From Mucor racemosus (taxonomy: Eukaryota > Mucoromycota > Mucoromycetes > Mucorales > Mucoraceae): DNA of 64,000 nt. Position numbers and translations under genes: made by a program. The notes below the pieces were generated by a model. The model was not told where the DNA came from, ran no database searches, and was given only the letters and a program-made list of their open reading frames with translations. The stretch is from NCBI GenBank assembly GCA_027405735.1, contig JAPEHQ010000013.1:372001-436000 (forward strand), given 5' to 3'. Positions within the stretch are counted from its first letter, which is position 1, and each line of letters starts with the position of its first letter. Shown piece after piece: positions 11,293-27,182 of the stretch.

Positions 11293-12760
11293 ATGTCAAT
11301 TTTATCGGTAGAACAGCAAATGAAAGAAAATGATTTCGGTATAACTAGTATTAGCGACACTATTGAACCAAAGAAATACCATCAACAGCAGCATCAATAT
11401 TTGAAGCAACAATCACAACGTCAATGTGACAGTAATAACATAAATGAATATGTAGTACCAAAGGTCAAATCATTAGATCATACACATCATAAATTCCGGA
11501 TGATAGTTTGTGGAGATTCAGGTAATATTTTTATACAACATACATAATAGCTTGAATTTTAATTGGAACTATTAAATGAAAAAAAAAAAGGCATTGGAAA
11601 GACATCATTGGTTCATGCTTTAACATCTATATCACCATTACCCGAGGAGGAGAACCATTTAAATAGCCCAATATTAGAACCTATTGAAGTATTATCCATG
11701 AATTCAGATTTATGTGTTATAGATACTTGTGGTTATGGTGCATTATTAAGGGTAAAATACACACATTCTGTGTGTGTCCTAAATTCTTAATTTTAATACA
11801 TTTGTATAGGCTGAGATTGTATTCTCTCATGTTAAATCTTATCTTGAAACACAATTCGAAAAAACAACACAATTGTTCAATACAAGCATACAAGATGAAC
11901 TATTATCTTTTATGGTTCATCAATCTAGTGATGTACTTTGTCATGTTGACGCCTGTCTTTATCTCATTATGGGTCGCTTAAAACCTGTCGATTTAGAATA
12001 CATGCGATCGATTCATGACCTAGTCAATATTATACCCGTGATCATTCAACCTGACCTCTCTCTTCGACCAGAAGCAATGATTGAGCAAAGAATTGATATT
12101 TTAAATGTAATGCATAGCAATTCAATCAAATTCAGTTACCTTGGTTACAAAACATTTCAAGATCTTCTTGGTGCATGCAAGCAACCTTCATTAAACCCGC
12201 ACTGTCCTCCATTTGTATTGGATTGGTCTACTAGCAAAAAATCATCATTTCATGGATTATTACCTTTAAAACAAGCTTTAATCTCATCTAAATTACTAAG
12301 ATTAAACACAACGCAAAAATTTATATCATGGAAACAACAATTATGTAATTCATTTTCAACTGCATCTTCATCAACAACCACAACTACATCTTCATCATCT
12401 TCAATACAGCAAGAACAGCAAAAGAACAATATACGCATTTCACAATATGTAAGCAAAAGACGTCATAGTATGGAAAAAGAAATGTTGATTCAAGAAAAGA
12501 AGTTGAGGCAAGAATTTCAATTAGCAAGTAAGCAAAGAAGAAGTGAGTTGATTTTAAAAGAAATCAATGCACTTGTTCAACAAGACAGCAATAATAAATT
12601 GCTTATCAGATATCAGCAACAACAACAGCAACAACCACAGCAGCAATATATACCACCACAAATACACCCCATGACTCATTCTCCATTCTGGATTGCTTTA
12701 TCTATCTTTCTATCAATATTTATTTGTTATCAAAATTGGAATTGGTGGACGTATTACTAA
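11293..12760 (+). CDS. Septin-like GTPase with C-terminal membrane segment
   Basis: Three exons, 11293-11521, 11591-11751 and 11810-12760, give 446 aa. A Gln-rich N-terminus precedes the P-loop GDSGIGKTS (residues about 74-82). The G3 region reads VIDTCGYG (septins DTPGFG). CLYLIMGRLKPVDLEYMRSI, then NIIPVI, correspond to the septin segment before G4, but the G4 AKAD is replaced by IQPD. A Ser-rich linker, a basic coiled-coil region (EKEMLIQEKKLRQEFQLASK) and a Gln-rich segment follow. The last 25 residues contain one hydrophobic helix (PFWIALSIFLSIFICY), so the protein is probably tail-anchored. Most septins instead bind membranes through a polybasic region. Nucleotide binding may be weak given the altered G4. 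The second exon's acceptor is an A-run followed by AG at 11589-11590. Confidence 0.8.
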
Positions 12761-13266
12761 CAATAAGGGGTTAATAAATCAACCAATTGAAGAAGCACTA
12801 CACGTGAGAATATTTAGAGCCTTCTCTGTGTCGATGAAAAAGAAGTGAAAGGAGGAAAAAAGTTACGCCATTCAAGCCCATCCAATCTTTATGAAAGAAA
12901 AGGGGGGCAGCTATTCCCTTTCCCTCAAGTTGTGGTGGCACACATGTATAGTTTAAAGGGGAGGGAGATTTAATTTTTGACAGCATTTTGTTCTAATTTG
13001 CGAAATGGATTGCAAAGAAAAAAAGTAATAAAATAGTTAAAAAAGAACCAATGATGTTGATAAATGTGAGCGAATCATGTTGTGTAAAGATGAGCAACAA
13101 TTAACACAAAAATTGAATTAATGAATATCACGATGCATAAGAAATGATGATTACCTCCTTTTTTTTTTTTTCGTGGATTATTTAAACAGTGGATTATTTT
13201 TCATTTTCTTTCCTTTTTTTTTTTTTTTTAATTTTTTATCAAATTTAAAAATTAATCTATGATGAG
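12761..13266. other. Intergenic, no gene seen
   Basis: This holds the 3' flank of the septin-like gene and an upstream region with two T-runs (near 13161 and 13217) just before the next ATG. The minus frame at 12798-12986 has no supporting motif. Confidence 0.5.
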
Positions 13267-13599
13267 ATGAATCAAGCAGAACAACAACAGCAACAGCAAG
13301 ATTACTATGAAAACCTCTATCATTTAGCACAAATATCTGCGTATAAATTAAATTCAACAAAAAATACTTTACGGCATCAATTATTCATAAAAAATGTTCT
13401 ACTATTATCTTCAAATCTGATTATAACAAGTCAATCTATTCAAGAAGAACAAGTTTGGTTAGATGCTTGTTTTGATGAACTCATGGTAGAAGAAGACCAA
13501 GACGCCTTAATGGAAGATAACGATGAAAACTTGTTGGTTTTGGCTTTTCCTTTTGAATATAATGAAAAAGAAAGAACAGGGACCATTTTCTTCATGTAA
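13267..13599 (+). CDS. Small hypothetical protein (110 aa)
   Basis: A single open frame without introns. After a poly-Gln N-terminus the product has a predicted helical region (YYENLYHLAQISAYKLNSTK, then LRHQLFIKNVLLLSSNLII) and an acidic C-terminal half (EEDQDALMEDNDEN) ending in a hydrophobic tail. I do not recognise the family. Its stop lies 120 bp from the convergent stop of Smc3. Balanced amino-acid content and an upstream T-rich leader support a real gene, but nothing more can be said. Confidence 0.5.
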   Translation: MNQAEQQQQQQDYYENLYHLAQISAYKLNSTKNTLRHQLFIKNVLLLSSNLIITSQSIQEEQVWLDACFDELMVEEDQDALMEDNDENLLVLAFPFEYNEKERTGTIFFM

Positions 13600-13719
13600 A
13601 TACACACATCTCATATAAAAATATCAGTCAATCAATAATAATAATAATAATAAACAAAAAAAATTATATTATATATATATATATGTATATCATATTTATT
13701 TTTGTTGCGCGTGATTTAA

Positions 13720-17961
<4,242 letters not shown>

Positions 17962-18383
17962 GATGTTTGAAGGTTTAAAAAAAAGGGAAACGCGGTAAAC
18001 CACGTACAACGCGACTGATCATTGATGTTCTACATAATCGTAGAGTCACAATAGGCACTTGTAACATCCTTGTCCTTCCGGACACCCCCCTCCTGAGCTT
18101 AAAGAAGAAGGTGAAATGTGAATGATTGTGAAACATGGCCAAATGGCAAGTGTATGCATCTGAGTACTCTATGGTTATAAAATACATCATTTGGAATCAC
18201 AAACGTAAACTCTATAGCAAAACCACAAACTACTGCACCATTACAAACTCATTTTATTTTGGCTTAGCAATTTGTATAGTGTGCAACAATCAAATCAAAT
18301 ATTTAAATCAACTTGATTGACATGACAAATAAACTTTTCTTCTATCTTTTCTTTTCATTTTTATTGAAACTTATTACTACAAG
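17962..18383. promoter_or_regulatory. Divergent promoter region (Smc3 / CipC-like)
   Basis: 422 bp separate the Smc3 ATG (minus, 17961) from the beta-trefoil/CipC ATG (plus, 18384). It contains GC-richer islands (CGGACACCCCCCTCCTGAGC near 18078-18097) against an AT-rich background. No specific operator is identified. Confidence 0.4.
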
Positions 18384-19614
18384 ATGACTGTACCTGAAAA
18401 TTCTACTTTTCCTTTAGGATATTTTTATATTACTTCTAAATTAAATGATCTCGTCCTTGATATTCGAGGTGAGCCTGAACAGGCTACTGTAAGTTTACCC
18501 CTTTTTTTTTTATATATTCATCTTGTTGCTTAGTAACGCCTTGCTTTTTTTTTTTTTTTTTTTTTTTAGGTTTCCTCCAAGATTGTCATGGCAACCAAAA
18601 AGCCTGTCTCTCCTGAAAGAGATAGCCAACTTTGGATCCACCAAAACGGATTCTTGACAAACAAGTTAACAGGTCTTGTTTTGGATATCAACAAGGCAGA
18701 AAGCTTTATTGGTAAATTTAATTTTATTATAAATTAGATATTTGTAACGATTTTAATGTATTATTTATAGCTATTTTCACTAAAGAAAATCGTCTTTATT
18801 TGGACAAAATGAAGGAACAAGATGCTGTAAGTGCTCAATTATATCATCACATTATTTACTAATGCAGTATAATTAGGCCAACGACCAACGCTTCGGATAT
18901 GAAGCCGAGACCGGCTATATTTATGCTTTATCCGATCCTGAATTAGTTGCGGATATCCGCCATGAAGATATCAATGAAGATGCTCGTGTTATGGTTTACA
19001 AGAGAAAGCCTTTAGAAGAGGCCACAAATCAACTTTGGACTATTGAGTTGGCTGATCCTCCTAGAATGATTGATTCTGATGATGAAGATGAAGATGATAG
19101 TAAGCGTGAACGTATGAAGGCTTGGTTTGGTAACTGGAAGGGTTGGGGACACAAGAAACATGAAGTTTTGTCCGAAAGAGATTTGGAAGAAGCCAACAAG
19201 AAAGTTTATAAAGAGAAAAAGTCAAAGGCTAGGTAATTTATAACTATATCTATACGTTCATTTATATATAAGCTAAATACATTATTTTTGTAGTTATGAA
19301 CTCATTGCTGCTGCTGCTGCTTACGAAGCTGTTAATATTTGGGAAAAGAAGCAAAAAGAAGAAGGAAATGAAGTACATCATGCTACTGCAAAAAAGCTGG
19401 TTGCTAGTTATGCTGCCAAAGAGGTAATTTTATGATTATATATGCTACATAAAATATTTGCTAACACAGTTATTCGTTGATATAGCTTGTCAAATTGTTG
19501 CAAGAACGAGGCTCCGAAGAAGAAATTGAAAAGAATGAACATAAAAACGATTTGATTACCAGCATGACCATGTCCGCAGCTTCCAACTATTTTGACTCTA
19601 AACATGGCATTTAG
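18384..19614 (+). CDS. Beta-trefoil (ricin-B-like) plus CipC-type DUF3759 protein
   Basis: Six exons, 18384-18488, 18570-18711, 18771-18826, 18877-19232, 19294-19423 and 19486-19614, give 305 aa. The first half shows repeated trefoil-like units (FYITSKLNDLVLDIRG, then QLWIHQNGFLTNKLTGLVLD, then NQLWTIELAD), as in ricin-B-like lectin folds. An acidic stretch (DSDDEDEDDSKRER) leads to GNWKGWGHKKHEVLSERDLEE. The C-terminal part YELIAAAAAYEAVNIWEKK is the DUF3759 signature found in fungal CipC proteins (concanamycin-induced protein C), usually stress-induced and of unknown biochemistry. There is no signal peptide, so it is probably cytosolic. The fusion of trefoil and CipC domains in one chain is the notable point. 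Confidence 0.85.
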
Positions 19615-20001
19615 GTTCTTTGCAAAACAAAAAAATATTCCAATAAACTTGACATGCTATATAGTATTTTGATTGTGCTAAAAGTTATTGTTTTCAAGTA
19701 AATTGTGATGGAAAAATCCTTTAAAGAAAACGCACATTCAAATTTTTAATAAATATTTCTTGAATTGTAGGTTGATATCTTGACCTACATTCTGCTCATC
19801 ACAAGATCAGCGAATATGTATGCATTATGAGTAATAATTAGTATGATATATAAGGAACAATGCAACTGCTGCGTAATTTTTGTACTTCTTGACAGTCCGA
19901 TCAATAAATACGCACAACCCTCAAAATGCAACATACTTACAATGTAGCATATCCTGCTTTTTCTATTCTCCATATATAAACATAACCCAAAGAAAGCATC
20001 A
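19615..20001. other. Intergenic, promoter of the GTPBP-like gene
   Basis: No gene seen. It holds the 3' flank of the CipC-like gene (AATAAA-like CAATAAAC near 19640) and the upstream region of the next gene. Confidence 0.4.
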
Positions 20002-22036
20002 ATGGCCAAAGACTCTATCGAGTTTCAAGTATCTTTACTAACCAAATGTTACCCTTATGGTACATTACCCCCCGAAATAGACGATGAAGGAAATATAGAA
20101 TACAAGGTAATTTGCAGGATATTGTGGCTATTTTTTTATGAAATAAATAAAAAGATTGACTTGATCTATTGTTTATTTGAAACAGCTCAAATTGGTGAAT
20201 CCTTCACTGGAGCGTTTAGAGCACCTTATAACACAAATGAAATGGAGGTAAACCTGATAGCAATCACTATACTTTGATCAGAATTTTTAACATGTGTAAA
20301 AAAAAAAAAAGACTGTCTGAAGGAAATGGAGAAGCACTTTATGAAATTGGGGTAGATGACGATGGTACAATCAAAGGTGAATATACTATAAAAAAAAATG
20401 CTAAAACTTTACCATTTGTTAATATTCGAGTTAGGCCTGCCTGTTGAAGAAATGGAAATGACAATAAGCACATTAAAAAAAATGGCAGCAGCTCTTGAAG
20501 CCGATGTTTCCATCATGAGAGAATTCATATTAAAAGACAATATAATTTACAATGCAAAGACACACAAAGTAGCCGAGATATTAGTTAGAAAAAGACCTAG
20601 TGAGGATGGCAATCAACGCTTTACAGATTTACGTATTGTCTTGGTAGGAGGATTAGGTGCTGGTAAATCTACACTTTTAGGACATTTATCACATGGAGCT
20701 AAAGATAATGGCCGAGGAAGAGCAAGACTTAACCTTCTGCGGCATCGACATGAATTAGAATCAGGCAGGAGCTCATCTATATCACACGAAATAATCGGGT
20801 ATGACTCTGAGGGAAAATTGATTAATTATGCTTCCACTAATATCAGCACCTGGGAGCATGTCTGTGAATGCAGTAGCAAAATTATTACATTTCTTGATAC
20901 ATGTGGTTTTCCTAAATATCTTCGTACCACTATTTCCGGACTCATGGGTTACGCTCCAGATTATGCATGTTTGGTCATTGCAGGTAATGCAGGGAGCGTT
21001 TCTGACATGACTCGAGAGCATTTGTCTATTGCCGTCATGTTGGGTGTACCGGTTTTCGTTGTCATTACAAAAAGTGATTTAGCAACACAAGATCAATTAC
21101 GGCGAACCTTGTGCTCATTATTAGCCATATTGAAATCACCTTGGATGAAGAAAGTACCTGTGGTAGTACAAAATGAAACTGATGTGGTTACTTGTGCCTC
21201 TTATTTTGCAAGTAGAAGAGGTCCGGAATTGCCTATTTTTATGGTCTCTAATGTCACAGGTTCTAATATGAATTTGTTGGTCAAGTTTTTTAACTGCTTG
21301 CCAAAGCCTACGCGACTGGATTATGACGAATTACTGGAAGAACCTGCAGAATTTCAAATTGAAGATGTGTATACATTGCCAGGTAATGTAAATTCTATCA
21401 GTTTTAGTGCAAAATCCTAAATTATTAGTAGATGTGGGTACTGTGGTAGGTGGTGTTCTTTGTCAGGGCCGTATCAATGTCAACGATCAACGATCATATC
21501 ATTTAGGTCCCAATGCAAAAGGTGAATTTATTAAAGTGCAGGTTGATTCAATTCATAGACATCGTATGGCTGTGCCTTATGTACACTGTGGACAAACAGC
21601 AACACTTGCATTGGGTGATCTTGATGATTGGAAATTGCACAAAGGTATGGTGTTACTTGGAGCAGACAAAGCTAAAAGTTACATGGAATTCGAAGCAGAT
21701 TTAATGGTCTTGTATCATGCAACAGGTATTTCCACAGGTACATGTGGCATGATTCATTCTGGTTCAATACGACAGCATGCAAAAATTATAAAATCTTTAA
21801 TGGACTATACAAACGCCAATGAAAACGATGATGGTCTAACTGCAAATATGGCTGATCTTGATTTGACTTTATCAACCACTTTTTCGTCTGGAAATGTAAT
21901 TTCATCAGGTGAGCAAGGCAAATGTACATTTAGATTCATGTATGAGCCTTGCTATTTGCGTTTAGGCGCTCAAATATTATTTATGGAAGGCAAATCGAAA
22001 TGCTTGGGCCGTGTCACTCGTCTAATACCCTTTTAA
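20002..22036 (+). CDS. GTPBP1/GTPBP2-type translational GTPase
   Basis: Exons 20002-20106, 20186-20247, 20312-20376, 20435-21382 and 21429-22036 give 595 aa. The N-terminal region contains YKLKLVNPSLERLEHLITQM and GNGEALYEIGVDDDG, both characteristic of the GTPBP1/2 (AGP-1) branch of EF1A-related GTPases, which act in translation or ribosome rescue and RNA turnover. The G domain has VGGLGAGKSTLLGHL (about 147-161) where EF1A relatives have G..DAGKS, and DTCGFPKYLRTT (about 232) where most have DLAGHEKYL+T. G4 is TKSD. Domain II includes VGTVVGG and IHRHRMAVPYVHCGQTA. The last intron is only 46 nt. It was placed so that the protein reads LPVDVGTVVGG, the family-consistent choice over an unspliced stop. 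Confidence 0.88.
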
Positions 22037-22471
22037 ATACACAAAGTCAGCGTACATACACATATATTTGCATTATATTTATACATCTACACATTGTTCC
22101 GACACTCAATGCATGCTTAATTTAACTCTTTAATAATTTAATTAATTAATCAAATAAATTTTAGTAACAATCAACTCTTTTCAATTGAAAGCAGCTGTAT
22201 GAATTCTATTGCTAAACTTATTTTATATATGCCTTGATATAAAAACGACAACAAATCATTACATATCTATTAAACATCAAACATTTTGAAACATCTTGAA
22301 TTAAATAAACCTTATAGCAAATACATTTGACATTTGGAAGGTATTGGAAATCATTATGATATAGGACAACTTTTTTTCATTTTTTTTTTTTTTTCATTTC
22401 TAATGTGATGTTTATCTCTCCAAGATATGGCAATTGTCAAAATGACGTTATGTACATATCTGTTGTTACAA
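22037..22471. other. Unique flank between the GTPBP-like gene and the inverted repeat
   Basis: AT-rich sequence containing the 3' end of the preceding gene. It has no counterpart beyond the right arm (35510 onward), so it marks the outer boundary of the palindrome. Confidence 0.6.
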
Positions 22472-22631
22472 ATAATGTTTATAACGGCGATGTATTAAAA
22501 ATAAAGATAAAAGAAAACTAATAGAATATTGCCAGTGCAGTGATATCTATTAAATGAGCACCAGGTTTTAAGTTGTCCAACTGTATAAATGTCCAATATA
22601 ATAAGAGGCGCCAATCTCAAATACCAAGTTT

Positions 22632-22678
22632 ATTCATCTACATCTCTACATCTCTACATCTCTACATCTCTACATGTC
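22632..22678 (+). repeat. 8-bp minisatellite (catctcta)n
   Basis: About four to five tandem copies of CATCTCTA in the left arm, mirrored near 35303-35349 with the same number of copies by eye. Confidence 0.7.
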
Positions 22679-23239
22679 TCTATCTCTATATATACCAAGG
22701 CAAAAATGACCAGAATTTTTTGAAAAATCATGTTATTTATGAAAACCATGCTTAAAAAAATAAACATATATATTTTTATCTATTATTTAATACAAGAAAG
22801 AGGTATACGGTATATCAACTAATGAAAATTGTCATTTGGGTATTTTTGAGAATTTCATGCGGAACGTAAAATCGCATTATTATTCAAATCGATATCACTA
22901 ACAAAAATGTGCGATAAAATGAATAATTTAGATGAATTGTGTCAATTAAAAAATTTCAGCAAGTATGAATATATTTTTAGATGAAATAGCATAAATAATA
23001 TTGACGTTAAATTTGTTTTGATCGACTTTAAATCCTCTTTAAAATTTAAAATTTGTAAAATCAACTCTGTTTGGGGGGGGGGGGCAATTAAGAGATTAAG
23101 AGTGCCAAAACTCATCAAAATACGGATCTTAACATATTTCACAGTGCCATAGAACTAGAGCAAGTAGTGTTTCATCTAAATTATAAAATTAAAACTTTAT
23201 AACATTGCTTACTGATATAGTAAATGTAGTTTATTTAAA

Positions 23240-24236
23240 ACTAGGAAAACTATCTGTCAAATCATATATTCATTGAAAAAAATTGCAAAATCTAGCCCGC
23301 AGGGCAACGCCGTAATTGAACCTGGCAATATCGAACTATTAGGTCTCTTATATACTATGATATATCTAAGTTTTTAATAAAAAAAAAGTATTTTTTTCAA
23401 CTTTTTCTTATATTTAACCATGCGCGGTCTGAAAATTCAGTTTTTGTAGCGAACATTTTCTGGGCTCATTTTATCCTTACCAACACTCATGATTTTTATC
23501 AAAAAACAGAAAAATCAAATTTTGATACCAAAATCAAGGTTTAAATATACTATAATGTGAGAGAAAATTGTAGCTATAACTAATACACATTTTATAAAAG
23601 CTTAATATTAAAAGTTAAGTAATGAAACTTTGTACTTTTGTCTCAAAAACGGTTTTTTGGTTAAAGGGTTTTCATGTAATATTTTTCAATAAAAATGTTG
23701 GTTGTTTTTTATTGAGCAAATAGAGCGCAAAATTTGGTATATGTTCGTATTTTTTTTTATGATCGGTAGTATAATTGACTATAAATTTGCAAAATTAGAA
23801 AAAAAAAAACGAAAAGTATCAAAATTGATGATCTGGACAAGAATAATTTTTGAAATTAATATTCCGCCTGTAAGCCTTGTAGGTCTTAAAAATAAGAGAT
23901 TTTACTATATTTAAAAACTTCTTTAAGAATCTACGATGCTGTACTCACTCGATTCAAGTTTATTACTGTAAATCTTTACACCTTTTAGTACTGTGCAATA
24001 GTTTATTTGATGACAATAAATCTTTACTTTCTAATTGTCGCGCTAGAGTTGATTTACATTAATTTTTCGTTTTATCTCTTTATCTCCAATGCAGTATTGG
24101 TATCGAGCCGGGTTTTGCCAGCCAAATTTACTAGTATAAGTTGGGCTCGACAACAACTCTACTATTCCAATGCCATAAAAATAAACATGGCCATCATTGG
24201 AATCAATAATCAAGGGTAACAAGGTAGAGTTGCTAA
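23240..24236 (-). repeat. DIC-rep copy B (left arm)
   Basis: Diverged member of the dynein-fragment repeat family, in opposite orientation to copy A. The decayed dynein WD40 piece (DSNDGHVYFYGIG on the minus strand) lies near 24165-24220. An unrelated stretch near 24080-24160 replaces the exon end and donor seen in the other copies. The mirror image is at about 33748-34744. A partial repeat head with GCGACGCCGTAATTAAGCG continues to about 24345. Confidence 0.7.
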
Positions 24237-24460
24237 TCATATGATATATTCATTAAAAAAATTACAAAAGCGAGCTCCTCCACCCCTTCTCCCAGGGCGA
24301 CGCCGTAATTAAGCGTAGCGAGATAGAACGGCTAGTTTTATGACTAGCTTAAATCCTTAAAATAACCAATACACAATACATCTACCACTTTTTGGTAGTA
24401 AATCCTAAAGTATATTCATTTATTCGTATTATAATTTGAGGACATCAATATCTATTGATC

Positions 24461-24495
<35 letters not shown>

Positions 24496-24993
24496 CAGAA
24501 TCTATCAAACTTTGAAATTGACACATCCTATTGTACATAAAACAAATAAAGTAAAAATGAAATATGTATAGATATAGTTTTAGGGATTTTGCAATATATA
24601 TAGTGAATGTAAAGAAAAGAATGTCAAAAATGAAATCAAGATAAAATGTAACCAAAAATATAGGTGAGAAATAAAATACAAGATGCAAGACAAAATACCT
24701 ATTAAATGTTCTTTTTGAACATGATTATGTATTGTCGTGTGCTGAGATATATGTTTTACAGTAGATTCAAATAAATGTATACAAAAGATTACATATGAGA
24801 TAAAAGATTATCTTTATTATTATTGTATGTTTTGATATTTTATACTAATTAAAAAGGCTACACACAAGGTATGTGTGTACCTGACAGTATACTGAATTGA
24901 AATGTCTAAAATGAGCTGATAAAAATATAAAATGGATGTCGAAAATAAAATGCTACAAACACCTCTATAATGAACAAAAACAAAAATATTACT

Positions 24994-25066
24994 TGAGGAG
25001 TAAGAGAATCGAACTCTTGACCTTCAGATTTGGAATCTGACGCTCTACCAATTGAGCCAACCCCCC
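24994..25066 (-). tRNA. tRNA-Trp(CCA), left arm copy
   Basis: 73 nt with a complete cloverleaf: acceptor stem GGGGGGT/ACTCCTC with two G-U pairs and discriminator A; D arm GCTC/GAGC; anticodon stem TCAGA/TCTGA around TTCCAAA, giving anticodon CCA; T arm AAGAG/CTCTT around TTCGATT. There is no intron. It is identical to the copy at 32251-32323 on the other strand, so the two genes face away from each other across the palindrome. A T-run follows the 3' end on the transcribed strand. Confidence 0.93.
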
Positions 25067-25794
25067 TTTCTGATGATTTTTTTGCTTTTAGTTTATATAT
25101 ATCAACTATGGTAACAATTTTTTTTTGCACCGTGACTAAAGTCCGTATTACCTCGGTTTCCCTGCAGATAATACGTCCATATTTTTTTTAGTGTAGAAGA
25201 AATTATGTAAGCAATGAAAAAAATTTGAAAATATTATAATATGATGGTAATATTTTCAAAATGTGCAAATGAAAAAAGATTTAGGAATATAGAGAGCCCG
25301 TAGAAAGTATGAAATCTTGAATAAAGCGTTGGAGTATGCATGCAATATGCGAGATTCACCATTGTAGTATGAGCGTATCACTACACCGTATTCCACTATA
25401 AGATAATAATATATTCGTATTACCATGCGTATTCAGTGAGAATTAGTTGCAGTTGTTTAGGACATAGACTAAACTGGGTACATGTATTACTAATAGAAGT
25501 GCTCAAAGGGTTATTTAGACATGATTCTTAGCATAGAATGATAAGCATGAGGTTATTAATGATGTATTGCAACTTTATTTCATTTAGTTATGTTACATTT
25601 AGTCTATGATAAAATGGTGTAGTAGCCTGAGATCCTGAAGTTGAGTCAACCATGAATTCGTTCCTGGAAATGGAATTCAGCTATTCCATTTGTATAAACG
25701 TTCATTGTCTAAAATTAATCAAGCATTAATATTCTATATACTTAACTTGGTTGCATCCTACTAAACTTGCTCTGGTCAATCTATTATATCATCA

Positions 25795-26995
25795 TGTTGT
25801 TGTAATCCTCCACTAGTTCCTTAAGTTTATAAAATCATTCTTTCATACACTCTGTATTGTAGACTCTATATCCGCGCTTCCAAAGTATATAAATACCCTA
25901 AATACTGATGTCTTTCAAGACGGATTCATTATCTTTTTTACCTACAGTATACTCAATAAATATATGTAGTTTCAACTTTATTTTCAAGTTATTTATTGTG
26001 TATATTAAACAAAATTAATAAGAACGAGCACATATATATACAAAACAAAGTTAAATAGGCTTCATGATAATTTCACTCCATGTATATAGCTAAATAAAAA
26101 TTTTCCTAAACAGATACGTTTAAAATACTCATTTACATATAACATTCTTCGTCATACAAAAGAAAACTATCAATCTACGGTAACTTACTGTATACAGTAT
26201 GTCCACATAAGTCTTTAGAATAATAAATGGATATTGCATCACTACTACATGACAATCTCGAATAGGTATCAACTCAAAGCTAAAAAATCAAGGCTTAAAG
26301 ATCCACGTACAAATAATTCTCAAAAGTTATATCCCAAAAATCCAGGCTTCAGATCAAGTATCACGACTCAATGCTGTCATTAATAAAGCAGAGCAAAATT
26401 TTTAACGAAGGTCAACAGAATTCAAGGCGTTATCAACTACACAACTACAAAGATATTATATCTATTTTGTTCTCTATTTAATGGCAATCTAATATATCAC
26501 AGATGTGGCTCATTGAAAAAACGTCCTCTCTATATATTAGAAAAAATAAATAATCCTAATGCCATTATCACGTATTCATTTCTCGTTTAGTTCTTATTTG
26601 GGAATTACCCTCGCCACATCATATGATGTTCAAAGATCCAAAAGTCTTTATTTTTAATTTACTATTATATTGATATCTGTACCAACTATAAACGTTTTGA
26701 AGATCTTTATTATATGTTATAACAGAAGACAGTATACAACGAAAAATTCAAAAGTAAGATTACAACTACCACAACTACACTAACATTTAGCCGCTACTAA
26801 TGTTAGATCAGATCTATATACTCAGAAATACTAATTACATTATAATAGGAATGACTCATCTTGAATCATATCTATAAAAGTGCTCCTTGTCTCGACCTAA
26901 TCTATCCTTACCAAAACATATATAAACACTTACTCAATTTATACAATAAAAGGTAGATTTAAGCAGAATAATTCATTAGATACTTGGTTATGACA
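25795..26995 (+). mobile_element. Possible long solo LTR (1.2 kb), TSD catca, left arm
   Basis: The segment starts TGTTGTTGTAATCC and ends ATGACA, with 5 bp direct repeats CATCA at 25790-25794 and 26996-27000. It contains promoter-like TATA motifs (GTATATAAATACCC near 25886 and CTATAAAAG near 26871) and AATAAA signals. It has no coding capacity. The start resembles LTR family II. With only a 5 bp match and no second copy outside the palindrome, this remains a suggestion. Confidence 0.4.
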
Positions 26996-27182
26996 CATCA
27001 TTATATACAGAATTGAATATAAATATCAGCAAATTAAATACGTTGCATTTAAAAGCTTGGTAAAAGCATTTCACATTTACAATAGCCAGAGATGTCAAAT
27101 AATTGGTCATTCGCAAAGTTCCAGTAAACAGCATTATGTCTTTTTCAAGCTGTATTTTATAATGCCTCACTTTGATGCAAAT

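Noticed and set aside
12798..12986. Minus-strand 62-codon frame between the septin-like gene and the next gene
   Set aside because: No motif, no promoter or intron evidence; composition fits noncoding sequence.
21383..21405. A 23 nt intron (to the first AG) in the GTPBP-like gene
   Set aside because: Too short to be spliced. The 46 nt choice gives family-consistent LPVDVGTVVGG and has a branch-like CTAAA.
22632..22678. CRISPR-like array
   Set aside because: It is a simple 8 bp tandem repeat without spacers, in a eukaryotic genome.
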